The notes: generated from the sequence alone by a model not told the origin. 64,000 nt of DNA from Lotus japonicus (GCF_012489685.1 NC_080046.1:41813176-41877175); one strand, 5' to 3'; counted from the first letter of the stretch, positions 21,310-33,869 are shown. Numbers and translations: made by a program.

Positions 21310-21327
21310 TCCCCACAAACGACGCCA
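21310..21327 (-). promoter_or_regulatory. Primer binding site of the Gypsy element
   Basis: The minus strand reads TGGCGTCGTTTGTGGGGA, three bases inside the LTR end. It resembles the TGGCGCCGTTGCCGGGGA-type sites of Athila/Tat elements (tRNA-Asp-like). It fixes the orientation of the element and the LTR edge at 21331. Confidence 0.75.
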
Positions 21328-21330
21328 AAA

Positions 21331-21740
21331 TGTGCCAGAATGAACACTCATAACGGGTATAGGCCCTAAATCCTAGTACAGGTAGGGTGAGGTAATAACC
21401 TAACCGTTTTTTAGATAAATGCCAAAAGTCCCTTTACATTGGTACGAAAGTTCCCTTTTATAGGGTTCGTACAAGAAACCCTAATTTCTAAGCTAATTGG
21501 GCTAGCTGGGCCTTGCTACTCTCGGCCCAATTCCCTTACACAATGGTGACCGCCCTACGACAGTCGCTTAAAATCACGACACCCTATTCCATGAAGTCTA
21601 TTCCCTCGCCTCTGGCTTGGGTGCCTATGTCCCTCTGAACATCCTTGAGCAAGTCCTTCTTGCGGGTGGAGGTCTCGGCCAATTCAGATCGTGCCCCAGT
21701 TCCTCCGCCCCTGCGCCCCATGAAAAATGGTCCCCTGCTA
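21331..21740 (-). repeat. Gypsy LTR, interrupted on its right
   Basis: Starts (plus strand) TGTGCCAGAATG next to the PBS. On the minus strand a CCCTATAAAAGGG TATA box lies near 21452-21464, at the right distance from the LTR end. It stops where a Copia LTR begins at 21741; the missing part was not recognised beyond 22040. Confidence 0.65.
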
Positions 21741-22014
21741 TGTTGATATTTTCGATCAAAGTTTGTCTGGGCTACTTATTAGAGAAGAGTTAAGGCTGAG
21801 TAGTTCAGTTAGTTTGTTGATCAGTTTATTAGACCTTAGCATGTAGTTTTCTGTTGTTACTTGCTCTCTGTTAGTCTGTTAGTTATTTTCCCTCCCTTTT
21901 CTCTCTGTTATATTCACACTACAAATGTGACTGAGATTTTGTAATTGTTGGCATGATAATCAATTCAATACATTCAGTTTCTTTTTAAGTTACCTTTTCT
22001 CTGATCCATTTTCA
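21741..22014 (+). repeat. Small Copia LTR with decayed primer binding site
   Basis: About 274 bp from TGTTGATATTTTCG to CCATTTTCA, with CTCTGTTATATTCACAC in the middle. It is followed by TTAGTGGTATTAGAGAGCC (22015-22033), a damaged form of the initiator-Met-tRNA site TGGTATCAGAGC. No internal region follows: the next DNA is P450 upstream sequence, so the element is mostly deleted. Confidence 0.6.
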
Positions 22015-22079
22015 TTAGTGGTATTAGAGAGCCCTAAGCTAGGCTCTGTTGGACAAAAAAAACAATATATGCCAAATTT

Positions 22080-22400
22080 ATATTCAGAACCAGATAAGCA
22101 TATATAAACCTTGTAAACAATATTGTATGAGATTCTAGAGAAGAAACAAAAGATGTTCATAAAACCCATTGATACGAATAGTTATAGATTAACAGGTAGG
22201 TACAGCCAATTTAGTATGCAGAATGAGAAAAGCATAAACCTTGTTAACATTGTATGAGATTCTGTACATGAAACGACAAATGCGACCAGGAACATATAGG
22301 TGCTAATATATCCACACTATTTTTTGGAAAATAATCTAGAGAAAATTATATTGTTGAGACATATCTTTAATAAAAATACAAAAGATGAGAACAAAACAGT
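22080..22400 (+). repeat. Orphan duplicate of the P450 B upstream region
   Basis: Aligns with 16370-16690, including the doubled AGCATAAACCTTGTTAACA / TGTATGAGATTC units and AGACATATCTTTAATAAAAATACAAAA at its end. No P450 coding sequence follows before the Helitron-like element. It is a relic of a lost P450 copy or of a partial duplication. Confidence 0.78.
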
Positions 22401-23243
22401 GGGTGAAAAAATATCAAACGTAATAAGTATGGAAGAAATGTTGAATAGAAATATCTTATAATATGATTTATTGAATTTGGAGGAAGAAACATCTCCACGG
22501 AGCATCTGAAGGAAAAGTGCAAAAAGATGTATGTTGATCAATTGCCTTACCTTACTATTATTTGGACAAATAATTTGAATCTTGAATTGAGAATTAGTAA
22601 TAAGGAGAGATTCAACAACAAGGTTAGCTATTTGGCATGTTTGGAAAACTCATATAGGATCCATGTTTCGCCCGATCCACGTTTACAAAAGTAAGAAATA
22701 GTTGTTTTTGGATTTCTGGATCCACGTTTGGCCTCTCCAGATTTGAAACGAAACACACACATTATTTGATGTCAAAGCAGGGGATTCTCTTCGTAATGTA
22801 GCAACAGTATTTGCCAAGGTTGCTTTTAATGGATTAATTTCCCATGTTGATAAATTCTATATTTCAGCTGTTGGCAATTTCAGATATTTTTTCAAATGCA
22901 AAAACAAATTACCAAAACAATACAACTTTAAAAATATTTATCAAGATGGGATAGTTTCGGCCATTTAGGATAGTGACATGACTTGTCCTTCAGAAGTCAC
23001 CTCACATGGAGCGACTTTACAACATGTACAAGGAGTTTTCTAGAGCCATGATTGTATCATTATTGCTGAACAAAAGACGTTTCATAAATGAGTCTTTCTC
23101 TTGAACTAAAGGCGCCTGCGCCTTCATTTGAGAAGTCTTCAAGTTGTCTCGTTAGAACAAAAAAGATCATCATTCGTGGAGTCTTTCACATATCTTGTTA
23201 GCATGGTCTCACATGTTTGCATGAAATAAACTCTATTATTACA
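22401..23243. other. Unassigned AT-rich DNA
   Basis: No gene. A short doubled motif (GGATCCATGTTTCGCCC near 22670 and GGATCCACGTTTGGCC near 22720) suggests a small decayed repeat. The last bases before 23244 contain TCACATGTTTGCATGAAATAA, which recurs at 27152. Confidence 0.35.
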
Positions 23244-23687
23244 CTAGTATGGTTACCCGTGCCGTTGCACGGGACAAAATTCTGAATATATTATTATTTG
23301 TTTTTTAATATCTGAATTAACTTTTTTATATAAAAATAATTACTTGTAAATATAATCCTATGTTTGTTTAATTTATTTATCATATAAAAATTGAATATAT
23401 TGTTGATTACATTTTTTTGAATTAATTTCTTTTTCCTTATAATTATACACAATTATTAAAATATAATAGATGTAATACTAATACTCTTGAGTTCAAAAAA
23501 AAATACTAATACTTTTAAATAGAGCATTAATTAAAAAGTGCAATAGATAATTTTGGCGAAAAACAATAACATCATCTTAACCCTAATTGACAACCATCAT
23601 GATAGATTGAAAACAAATACAAAATTTTCTTCCTAACATTCTTATCAATGGATTCCAATTCGCAAAAATTATTATATGACTCCCTCA

Positions 23688-23826
23688 CCCTCACCCTCTC
23701 CCTCTCTCCCCTTCCCTCTCCCCCTCCCTCCCCCTCCCTCTCTCTCTCTCTCTCGCTCACTCTCTCTCTCTCACCTTCACCCTCTCCCTCTCCCTCTCCC
23801 TCTCCCTCTCCCTCTCTCTCTCTCTC
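23688..23826 (+). repeat. CT/CCCT-rich microsatellite
   Basis: Long pyrimidine tract built from CCCTCT, CTCTCT and CCCTCA units with only a few interruptions. It lies inside the Helitron-like element. Short ORFs across it in several frames are composition artefacts. Confidence 0.9.
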
Positions 23827-25769
23827 ATAATTCTGAATATATTAAAATTTGTTTGTAATATATGGATTAATTTTGAATATATAATAAATTACATTATTTT
23901 TTTTGTTTTTCACATCTGTAAATAATTATACACAATTTATAAAATATAAAAGATGTGATATTTTTTGGTACATCGGATTGATAAATTGCATCATGTAGAA
24001 ATTGATCCCTGAATCTCTCCCACTCAACCCACAAAATTATAATAAAGTTTTCTTTTTGTTATTTTTAATTGGAAATATTTTAATGTAAACGTTCTTCTCC
24101 AAATAAAATTTTCTTTTTTGTTATTTTTAATTGTAATGCTTATGTATATTTACTCCTTAAAATATTTAAAAAGTCTAGAAAAAGTATAAAAAATATATTA
24201 AAACATTTCTTATTAGTTTCAACTTGAAAGTATTTTCATGAAAAATGTTACTCCTCGTATGAGCTTTTTAATATGAAACTTAAAGATCTTCGGTTTTATT
24301 AGTTTTTTCTTTTGTTCACGGAGGTTCTGGTAGTTTAAAGGGGGTATTGTGCTTTCTTGTGGATGGTTGGAGATTTTTGGTTTTGGTTATCTCCATTGAC
24401 CTATTCATGACTTAGACTTTTATTATTTATGTTCATTTATTGAAATTCTCGTCAAAATTTCATATTTACCTCTAAATTTATGAAAAAAAAATATAAAATT
24501 ATATTGTTTGTTATTTTCAACTTGAAAATATTTTAATATAAATGTTCTTCCCCGTAAAATCTATATTTTCACAATCAAATTAAAATGGTTATGTATATCT
24601 ACTCTCAAAATTATATAAAAGTATGATAAAAGTACTCAAATTTTATTAAATCATTTTATATTAGTTTCAATTTAATGTATTTTCAGGCAAAATATTCCTC
24701 ATGTAATATCTTTTTACTATATAACTAATAAATATAGACTAAATATGTTTATTCTTCTCTAATTCCCCGTGGGAGCCCAATATTCACAATCAAATTATAA
24801 TGCTTCAGTATATCTACTCTTAAATTAATTAAAAAGTTTGGAAAAAAATCTAATTGATATATATATATATATATATATTTAAACTTATGGCAAAATATTA
24901 TAAAATTATATTGAAATTTATTGTTTTTTAATTTCAACTTGGAAATATTTTAATATAATTTTCTTCCCCGTGGAATCTCTACTTTCACAATCAAATTAAA
25001 ATGGTTCTGTATATCTACACTTAAAATTATTTAAAAGTCTGAAAAAAAAATACTAAAATTATATTAAAACTTTTTCTAGTACACCAATCTCAACCAAGGC
25101 ATAATGGTATGGTTCTTCAAGAGAAATTACCATCAAAAGGTCAGAAGCATATATTAGGGGTATATGAACCCCTATTTTCATTTATTAGGGTCACCATGTC
25201 ACTCTCATACATTGTTAAACATCCATTACATAATTGGACAAAGAGGAAACTATAGTTCTACTGTCTTAATGTTTATCTACCACAATCACCAAACATATTT
25301 TTAAATATGAATTAATACATTACATTAGTAACATACAGTGACGGGTGTACACCCTCTAAACATCAACCACAACACTATCCCTTTGTATCTTCACATGATT
25401 TTTTGATTTGATTTGCTGATTCATTCCTTCTTGTTCTGCGGGTGTTCTGCATAACTTAACCTTCAAACCATAATTGTACAAATTGTTAGTCCTTAGTCAA
25501 ATCACACGCGTTGTTCAATAAGAGAAAATAAAGCATGCCAATAAAAAAGTATGTTTGGTGGAAAGATTCATTTTGAATGAAATCAGTTCTGTTGGTGTGC
25601 TATTTTTTAAATGAAATAAAAAATTTAAAAACTGAAATGAAAAAATTAACAATAAAAACACTTCCAAAAAAACGTCCCTTCATATAGCAAGTCCCGCAAA
25701 TGATACCATTTCAAAGAAACATACATGTAGCATGCATGTGGGACCAGTCACAAATGGAAATAACTTGCT

Positions 25770-26115
25770 TGCTGATTGCTCATATCTTCATAACCTATGT
25801 TGAGTTCATTTGCCAAGACCTGCCAATCAGAAAGAGAAGTGAAACAAAATTATACCACTCAGCAAAAAAGTAAATGCTACATGTGATGCAAAATCTCAAG
25901 TATAATCAAACATCATGCGCACAAATGTTTGAAGAAATTCATCAACCAACCTGTGAAAGAATTACAATATGTTCCCCTTTAAACCTTGCCAACGAATAAC
26001 GTGCCTTTGCCAATAATTTTAGCTGACCAAGGGAAAGGAAAAAGAAAACACAATCACAAATTGTTTTGCAACTTAGTGCGTTAAGGTTAATCCATGCAAA
26101 TTCAGAACTTACCCC
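25770..26115 (-). pseudogene. Possible captured gene fragment with splice-like borders
   Basis: On the minus strand, an acceptor-like CCCTTGGTCAG precedes a short open stretch (AAAGGCACGTTATTCGTTGG...) ending TTTCACAG|GTTGG. A second open stretch follows CTGATTGGCAG with GTCTTGGCAAATGAACTC. The exon-like pieces, about 60-70 bp each, could be a host gene piece carried by the Helitron. I cannot name the gene, and the frame linking the pieces is uncertain. Confidence 0.3.
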
Positions 26116-27529
26116 CCTGTGATGGTTCAATAAAATTATATAAACAATACTTGATCATCTATCAATATCATCTCTATTCCAGTAACTTATTCTCCTCCAC
26201 GAATGCATCATAACCTAATAACCATAGCAAGAACCAAGAACATTCTAATTATCTCTAATTGGATTAAGGCTGACAATCTTATCATAAACAGGAGCTATTG
26301 CAAAAGGGAAAACTAAGCAACTGAAAAAAGAAGAGTGGATTGAGAAAGGGATTCGTTTGAATTGAGATGAAAATTTGTTGAGATATTTATAGGAAAAATA
26401 GGTGATAGTATCAAAAAAAAATTAAATAAGTATTGGGAATATTGATGATTAATGACTTTGAATTCTTTTAAGTTGTTGAAACATAAAATAATGTGATAGA
26501 ATTGATTTAAATTTGGTGTATTGAAAAAGATACTCCTATATAATTAGTTGCAGAAAACGTTTGTTCTTCCAAAGAGAAATCAAAGAAAATAATTTATTAG
26601 ATGCAAAAAACAAACAAAATATACTAAATAACTAATTTCCAAGAAGAAGCCGAAGCATGTTTTATGCTTTGATAGTATAAAGCCTTAATTGGTCTATCAT
26701 TTCCAATTAAAGATCATAAAGAGGATTTAAATGGGATTTAAGTTAGATTAAATCTGATTGGTTATAAATGAGGTGATTTTTGAAATAGCCAAAATGATTG
26801 TTTAATTTGTTTTGCAAAAAAAACTTGATTGGTCCATAAAGTGGTGATGGAAGACAAAAGTTAATTATTCATTAATATGAGGAATAAAACTGATTAAACT
26901 AATTCAAAATATAAATAATTAAGGTGGTCTATTACATGTATACCCTCAACCAAATTGCAAATTTCAATTGAGCCCCTTAGAAGTTGCCTAAAGAGGAAAT
27001 AAAGATTTCTTTTTGATTTATTTAATTTTTGAAAAAATAGTTGAAAGGTGCCCAATGCTTGACATGTGTCAATACTTTCCTTCTTATAGTGTCTCTTTTA
27101 TATTGTATTTAGATTTAGATTAGATGAAATACTCCTCATCAAAATATGATTTTCACATGTTTGCATGAAATAATTAAAGCTGAAAGTGGACTTGATGGAA
27201 AATTTGTAGTGGCAACATTCACAATAAAAATAAATCTTTATCTACTTTGAACCAAGAAAAACATGGTTTACAATTGTAAATGACTTTACTGCAAATTAAT
27301 TTTAACATAAAAGGAACATATGGTAGAAAACATGCATTGAATGTTAGTTGTAAAAATATAATTTATGAGTGAACCAGTTTTTAATATGACATACAATAAC
27401 TTTTTTTAAGGTTAATTAAGTTAATAAAAGAAAAATTAAATTTGCAGTGGACACTTTAATCTAGCTTGGCTGGTAGTGGAACGGTCAATTTTATGAAAAT
27501 AAAAAACATAGGAGCAATTTGAGTTATGA

Positions 27530-27665
27530 TATGCTCACACTCTATTTTCTCTCTCATCTCATTTTCACTTATTTTCTCTTTTTATCTCTCTCTTATTTCC
27601 TATCACATCATCAATCATATCTTTCAACTCTCTCTTTTGGAGATGGAGAGGTGTCAAAGAAACAC
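27530..27665. mobile_element. MITE-like copy related to 16872-17045, inverted
   Basis: Pyrimidine-rich on the plus strand (CTCTCTTATTTCCTATCACATC, then CAACTCTCTCTTTTGGAGATGG and AGAGGTGTC). Its reverse complement follows the P450 B promoter insertion. Boundaries are approximate. Confidence 0.45.
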
Positions 27666-28415
27666 TCTTGGAGGAATATGTATGTTTAACCGCTATTCAC
27701 AAATTGGGAAAGTTGTAGTTTAAGTGATTCGTTCTCTTTTCTTTTTATCGTGTTTTTGACATTCTCTTCATTGAAGCTTGACATTTCTTTTGAGAAAGAC
27801 TTCGTTACACTTTTGTATTGTAAGTTTTTCAAAACAGGGTACGACTCCAGATTTCAGGCCAATCGGTTTCTTTCCCCTCGCTGACACTCATACATTCCAA
27901 TACCAAATCGCATCCTCTTTCCTCAAGATTCCACACAACAATTAGATTCCAGTACATCGAGGTGTCAAGCTCAGTTTAATCATATATGAAAGTGAAGCTC
28001 GACCTCCGTATCCAACCTCACAAATTTTCCACAGGAAATAACAGTATTGCTATGTATTCCATCAATCCTTGGCATTATATATGAAACAATGCTTTATTGT
28101 AGATGATGAGTGTATAATTAAATAAATTCCACATTTCATAACGACATTCTAACCTGTTTAATTGGTTATGTATACATGTACAAGTTATAACACAGCATCT
28201 ATTGAATGAGATACCTTACCATTCAATAATTGTTTGTGGATAACAGCATCTCTAACCTGTTTAATTATATAACAATTTTATGAAGTTAATTAAGGTTACC
28301 AGAGTGTTGTTAATTATTTTATTATTTATCTTTTCGTCAGAAAACTTGCTGTGTCTTTTGCGATGTCTTAATGTCTTTGTTCATTTGAGGGTATAATCTA
28401 TGTATTCCATCAAAT
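27666..28415. other. Unassigned DNA upstream of P450 C
   Basis: A fairly GC-balanced stretch at 27840-28030 has a short open frame (TPDFRPIGFFPLADTHTF) that I do not recognise; it soon hits stops. The remainder is AT-rich with a repeated TCTAACCTGTTTAATT (near 28150 and 28250). No gene supported. Confidence 0.3.
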
Positions 28416-28500
28416 CCTTGAGGTTTGTCTCGAATTAACCACTCCAGCACCCAAGTGGAACAAAGAAAAATAGAAATGAAAAAGGAGTTAATTAAAAGGA
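28416..28500 (+). promoter_or_regulatory. Conserved upstream block of P450 C
   Basis: AATCCTTGAGGTTTGT, CACTCCAGCACCCAAGTGG, then GAAAAATAGAAATGAAAAAGG, about 90-170 bp ahead of the ATG at 28590. It corresponds to the blocks before copies B and D. TTTATCTCA-ATGGCTCC at the start codon is also shared with D. Confidence 0.6.
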
Positions 28501-29086
28501 TGCCTCCACCATGTCTAGCTATATTAATAATGCATGCATCAAATTGCTACGAAGTGCATCAAACTAGTGACATAGACTCTTTTATCTCAATGGCTCCTAA
28601 AATTCATGACCTGTTAGCCCTTTTCACTTTTTTCCTATCCTTGATTTTTGCACTCATGAAGATTAGGAAAAATTTCAGAAACACGGCATCTACAACTATA
28701 CCCCCAGGGCCATGGAAGCTACCTATCATAGGAAACATTCCCCAGCTTATTACATCTCTGCCACATCGAAAATTAAGAGACTTGGCCATAAGGTATGGAC
28801 CTTTAATGCATCTGCAACTAGGAGAGGTCCTCTTCATTATTGTTTCCTCAGCAGAGTATGCTAGGGAGGTAATGAAAACCCATGATTTTCTCTTTGCATC
28901 AAGGCCTCATCTTCTAGTCTCGGATATAGTGTTTTATGATTCCACGTATATTGCTTTTTCACCTTATGGTGATTATTGTAGACAACTTCGAAAGATCTGT
29001 GCCATAGAGTTTTTAAGCTCAAAAAGGGTTAGATCTCTTTGGCCAATCAGAGAGAAAGAGATCACTACCCTCATCAAATCGATTGC

Positions 29087-29765
29087 TGTTGGGGTTTTTG
29101 GGCTCCCTTCCTATGTGGAGAAAGGCCCAAATATATAAGCCCACTTTGTCTCACTTAAACAAGTGGAGAGGGGTCAGCTAGGGTTGAGAGAGAGGTCTAA
29201 TTTGGCAAGAGAAGCAAAGAGAAAAGTGAGAGAGAAGAGAAGAAAAAGGATTTTCGCACAAAGTCTGAGCAGTGTTTTTAGATCTGCCGCCACGCCTTCG
29301 TTCACCGTCCGATCGGGCTGAAATTTAGACAGCAGGTTCGTGACTCGTGGTTCTTCAATCTAAACGGTGTGATTGGCGAGATGATTCCTGTGTTGGGAGA
29401 AAACTGCGTCGGACAGTAGCTGCAAAATCTGGTTTTTCTGGTTTTCTTGGTTCTCTATTTCATACTTGTTGCTTTGTTGTTTGGCCAATTATTGTGCACG
29501 AATTGTGCTGTGTATTAAGACTCTCTTGTAACCTGATTTGACAGTAGTGGAGCTCTATTACTGGCTTGGTCCCGTGGATGTTTTCCTTCTCACATTGAGA
29601 AGGTTTTTACCACGTTAAAAATATTGGTGTCTCTTTGTTTGTGATTTTTAGTTGCTGCATTATTTGTTGTTGCTCCTCACAGATTCAGCAAGTTGGGGAA
29701 ATTATTATCCGCTGTGCATTGCTTTGTTAGAGTTGTTATTGTTATTTGTGTTGAATTTCCCATCA
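29087..29765 (+). repeat. 5' LTR of the Tork-type element
   Basis: TGTTGGGGTTTTTGGG to GAATTTCCCATCA. Includes CCCAAATATATAAGCCC (TATA-like; the 3' LTR has ATATGTAAG here) and a T-rich R/U5 part. Confidence 0.96.
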
Positions 29766-29768
29766 GAG

Positions 29769-29780
29769 TGGCATCAGAGC
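29769..29780 (+). promoter_or_regulatory. Primer binding site of the Tork-type element
   Basis: TGGCATCAGAGC, one mismatch from the initiator-Met-tRNA complement TGGTATCAGAGC, three bases after the LTR. Confidence 0.88.
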
Positions 29781-29812
29781 TCTTTGGTTAAGGGGCTGTT
29801 TGACTTGTTTGA

Positions 29813-32800
29813 ATGATGGAGGCAAATACAAATGGAATGATCTGCTTGAATGGCACTAATTATCACTTGTGGAAGGGCAAGATGAAGGATCTGTTATTTG
29901 TGAAGAAGTTGCATCGTCCTATGTTTTCTACAGAGAAGCCGGAAGATATGTCTGATGAGGAATGGAATTTTGAACATCAGCAGGTTTGTGGTTTCATTCG
30001 GCAGTTTGTAGAAGACAATGTTTACAATCACATTGCTAGTGAGGAACATGCAAGATCCTTGTGGCAGAATATTGAATCTTTGTATGCTTCTAAATCAGGG
30101 AATAATAAATTGTATTTGTTGAATTCCTTGATGAATTTGAGGTACAAGGAGGGCACTTCTATTTCAGATCACTTGAATGATTTTCAGGGGCTCAGAGATC
30201 AATTGTCAGGAATGAGCATCAAGTTTGATGATGAAGTGTTGGGGCTATGGCTACTGAATACTCTACCAGACTCTTGGGAAACTTTTCGGGTTTCAATTAC
30301 TAGTTCATCCCCAGATGGTGTTGTCTCTTTTGAAAATGTGAAAGGCAGCATTCTTAATGAGGAGATGAGAAGGAAGGCACAGGGTACTTCATCTCATTCC
30401 GAGGTTCTTGTTACAGAGAATAGGGGGAGAAGTCAGAAAAAGGATCCGAAAGGGAATAGAGAGAAAAGCAGAAGTGCAAGTAGAGAGAACAACAGAAGTA
30501 AGTCCAAGTCCAGATACAAGAATGTAGAGTGCAATTATTGTCACAAAATGGGGCACATACAGAAGAACTGTTTTATATGGAAACGGGAGAGCAAAGGCAA
30601 CAAGGGCAAGCAGAGAGAGAAGGATCATGATGATGATGACCGTGTTACTACTGCTACTTGTGATGATTTGATTATTCTCCGTGACCATGATTTAGTCAAT
30701 CTTGTATCAGATGAGAGCATGTGGATAATTGATAGTGGTGCTACACTGCATGTTACACCAAGGAAGGATTTCTTCACATCTTACACTTCTGGTGATTTTG
30801 GAGTGTTGAAGATGGGTAATGATGGTGTGTCTAAGGTAGTTGGCATTGGAGATATTTGTTTGCAGACCAACATGGGAGTGCAGTTGTTGCTTAGAGGAGT
30901 CAAACATGCTCCAGATGTTCGCTTTAATTTGATATCTGTGGATATGCTTGATGAGGGTGGTTATGATAATCACTTTGGTTCTGGAAAATGGAAACTCACC
31001 AGAGGTAACTTGGTTATGGCCAGAGGGGAGAAAATTAATAAACTGTATTGGACTAAAGCAATGGTTGCTAGAGACAGTGTGAACGCCATGGATATGGAGG
31101 CTTCTTTGTGGCACCGCAGGCTTAGTCATATCAGTGAAAAAAGGCTGAATTGTTTAGCTAAAAAGGATGTGCTTCCAGGATTGAAGAGTGCAGAGTTGGA
31201 GAAATGTTCTCATTGCATGGCTGGCAAGCAGACTAGAGTATCCTTCAAGAAGCATCCTCCCTCAAGGAAGTCAGAGTTGCTTGAATTGGTGCATTCTGAT
31301 GTTTGTGGCCCGTTGAAGGTAAAGTCTTTTAGTCGTGCACTTTACTTTGTAACCTTTATTGATGATTGTTCCAGGAAGCTTTGGGTCTATGCTTTGAAGA
31401 CAAAAGACCAAGTTCTGGAGAAATTCAAAGAGTTTCATGTTATGGTGGAGAGACAGTCAGGCAAGAAGTTGAAATGCATTCGTATTGACAATGGTGGTGA
31501 GTATTGTGGTCCATTTGATGTTTATTGCAAGCAGCAAGGTATCAGACATGAAAAGACTCCTCCTAAAACTCCTCAGCTTAATGGTTTAGCGGAGAGGATG
31601 AACAGGACTTTGATTGAGAGAGTTAGGTGTATGCTTTCTGAAGCAAAGTTACCTAAGCACTTTTGGGGTGAAGCATTGTACACGACAGTGCATGTTATTA
31701 ATCTCAGTCCTGCAGTTGCTTTGAATGCAGATGTGCCAGACAAAATCTGGTTTGGCAAGAATGTCAGGTATGATCATTTGCGTGTCTTTGGTTGCAAGGC
31801 ATATGTGCATGTTCCAAAGGATGAAAGATCCAAGTTGGATGCGAAGACAAGGCAGTGTATCTTTATCGGTTATGGTCAAGATGAATTTGGCTACAAGCTG
31901 TATGATCCTGTTGAGAAGAAGTCAGTTAGAAGCCGTGATGTGAAGTTCATGGAAGACCAAACCATTGAAGACATTGATAAGATGGAGAAGACTACACCCG
32001 AGAGAGATATCAGTTTGTCTGATGTTGATCCAGTTAGGACACCTGTTCATGATTTGGGTACTGCTGAGAATAATGTTCAGAATGATGAACAACATGATGA
32101 TGTTGATAATCAGCAGCAACTTGGAGATGATGTAGATGTTCCTGTTGATGATGGTGAAGAGGAACATGAGTTGTCACAAGATGAGAATCTTGGTGAAGCT
32201 CCTGAACCACCTCAAGTTCAACCTTGGAGGTCTAATAGGCAGAGGAAACCATCTACCAGGTATTCTTCTGATGACTATGTTACCTTGACAGATGGTGGTG
32301 AACCTGAGTGTTTTCAAGAGGCCATGGAGAGTAATGAAAAGAAGAAGTGGTTGGATGCTATGCAAGATGAAATGAAGTCTTTGCATGATAATCACACTTT
32401 TGATTTGGTGAAATTGCCAAAAGGCAAGAAGGCTTTGGAAAACAGGTGGATTTACAGGGTGAAGCAAGAGAGTAATTCTACATCTCTGAGGTATAAAGCC
32501 AGATTGGTGGTGAAAGGTTTCAGACAAAGAAAGGGTGTTGATTTCAATGAGATTTTTTCTCCTGTGGTGAAGATGTCATCCATTAGAACCGTGTTGAGTT
32601 TGGCTGCTACTCTTGATTTGGAGGTAGAGCAAATGGATGTAAAAACTGCTTTCCTTCATGGTGATTTGGAGGAAGAAATTTACATGAAGCAACCTGATGG
32701 TTTTCTTGTTGAAGGCAAGGAAGACCATGTTTGCAGGTTGAGGAAGAGCTTATATGGCTTGAAGCAGGCTCCACGCTAGTGGTGCAAGAAGTTTGAGTCT

Positions 32801-33865
32801 GTTATGTGTGAGCAAGGCTACAAGAAGACTACTTCTGATCACTGTGTCTTTATTAAAAAGTTTGCTGATGATGATTTCATTATCCTGTTATTGTATGTTG
32901 ATGACATGCTTATTGTTGGGAAAAATATTTCCATGATTGACAGGTTAAAGAAGCAATTGGGCGAGTCATTTGCCATGAAAGACTTGGGAGCTGCTAGGCA
33001 GATTCTTGGCATAAGAATCATGCGTGATAGAAAAGAGAAGAAACTTTGGCTGTCACAGGAACACTATGTTAAAAGGGTGCTACAGAGGTTCCATATGCAA
33101 AAGACTAAGGCGGTAAGCACTCCTCTTGCTCCTCATTTCAAATTGAGTGCTAAACAGAGTCCTTCAAATGAAGCTGAAAAATCAGATATGCAACGGGTTC
33201 CTTATGCATCTGCTGTGGGTAGTTTGATGTATGCAATGGTGTGCACAAGACCAAATATAGCGCATGCTGTTGGTACAGTCAGTAGATTTCTGTCTAATCC
33301 AGGTAGAGAGCATTGGAATGCTGTGAAATGGATTTTGAGGTATCTTTATGGCACTAGTAGTATGAGACTTTGTTTTGGAGGTGATAAGCCAACCCTTGTG
33401 GGCTATACTGATTCTGATATGGCTGGAGACATTGATTCCAGAAAGTCCACTTCAGGCTACTTGATTAAGTTTGCAGAGGGAGCTGTAGCATGGCAATCCA
33501 GATTGCAGAGGTGTGTTGCATTGTCCACTACTCAAGCAGAGTTCATTGCCATTACAGAAGCATGCAAGGAATTGATTTGGTTGAAGAAATTCTTGCAGGA
33601 GCTTGGTTTTGTGCAGGACAAATACTTGTTGTTTTGTGATAGTCAAAGTGCTATTCATCTTGGTAAGAATTCAACTTTTCATTCTAGGTCCAAGCACATT
33701 GATGTGAGGTATCATTGGATACGCGATGCTTTGGATGCTGGGTTGTTGGAATTGGCCAAGGTTCATACAGATGATAATGGTGCTGATATGATGACAAAGG
33801 CATTACCGAGAAGCAAGTTTGAAACTTGTTGTGAGATCGCCGGTTTGGCGGTCCTCTCCACATAG
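29813..33865 (+). pseudogene. gag-pol polyprotein of the Tork-type element, one in-frame stop
   Basis: Single frame of 1350 codons. Domains in order: gag (about residues 1-220), zinc knuckle [14 protein letters not shown] (240-253), protease [12 protein letters not shown] (304 on), integrase HHCC (WHRRLSH... CSHCMAGK), and the core ([26 protein letters not shown]). RT follows from about 845 with YVDDMLIVG near 1028, then RNase H (YTDSDMAGD, STTQAEFIA, KHIDVRYHWIRD). The frame is closed only by TAG at 32777-32779 in QAPR-stop-W, where Copia proteins have Gln or similar. A CAG-to-TAG change fits deamination of a methylated CHG cytosine. Translation from either side covers 988 and 353 residues. 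Confidence 0.95.
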
Positions 33866-33869
33866 TTGT

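Larger units (their letters stand above)
23244..27119 (-). mobile_element. Helitron-like non-autonomous element, about 3.9 kb
   Basis: On the minus strand the 3' end has the hairpin CCCGTGCAACGGCACGGG (23256-23273), eight bases, then CTAG followed by T, as in plant Helitrons (hairpin, CTRR, insertion before T). The proposed 5' end is A|TCTAAATCTAAATAC leading into TATAAAAGAGACAC near 27090-27119, similar in style to the start at 43296. There is no target duplication, as expected. The interior is very AT-rich with no Rep/helicase ORF. The 3' end is better supported than the 5' end. Confidence 0.55.

Noticed and set aside
23572..23858. Ser/Leu/Pro and Arg/Glu repeat ORFs on both strands
   Set aside because: Produced by the CT-rich microsatellite; no initiation context or conservation.
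29347..29541. 64-codon ORF present in both Tork LTRs (also 34142-34336)
   Set aside because: Present twice only because the LTRs are duplicates; no domain, and it lies in R/U5 leader sequence.
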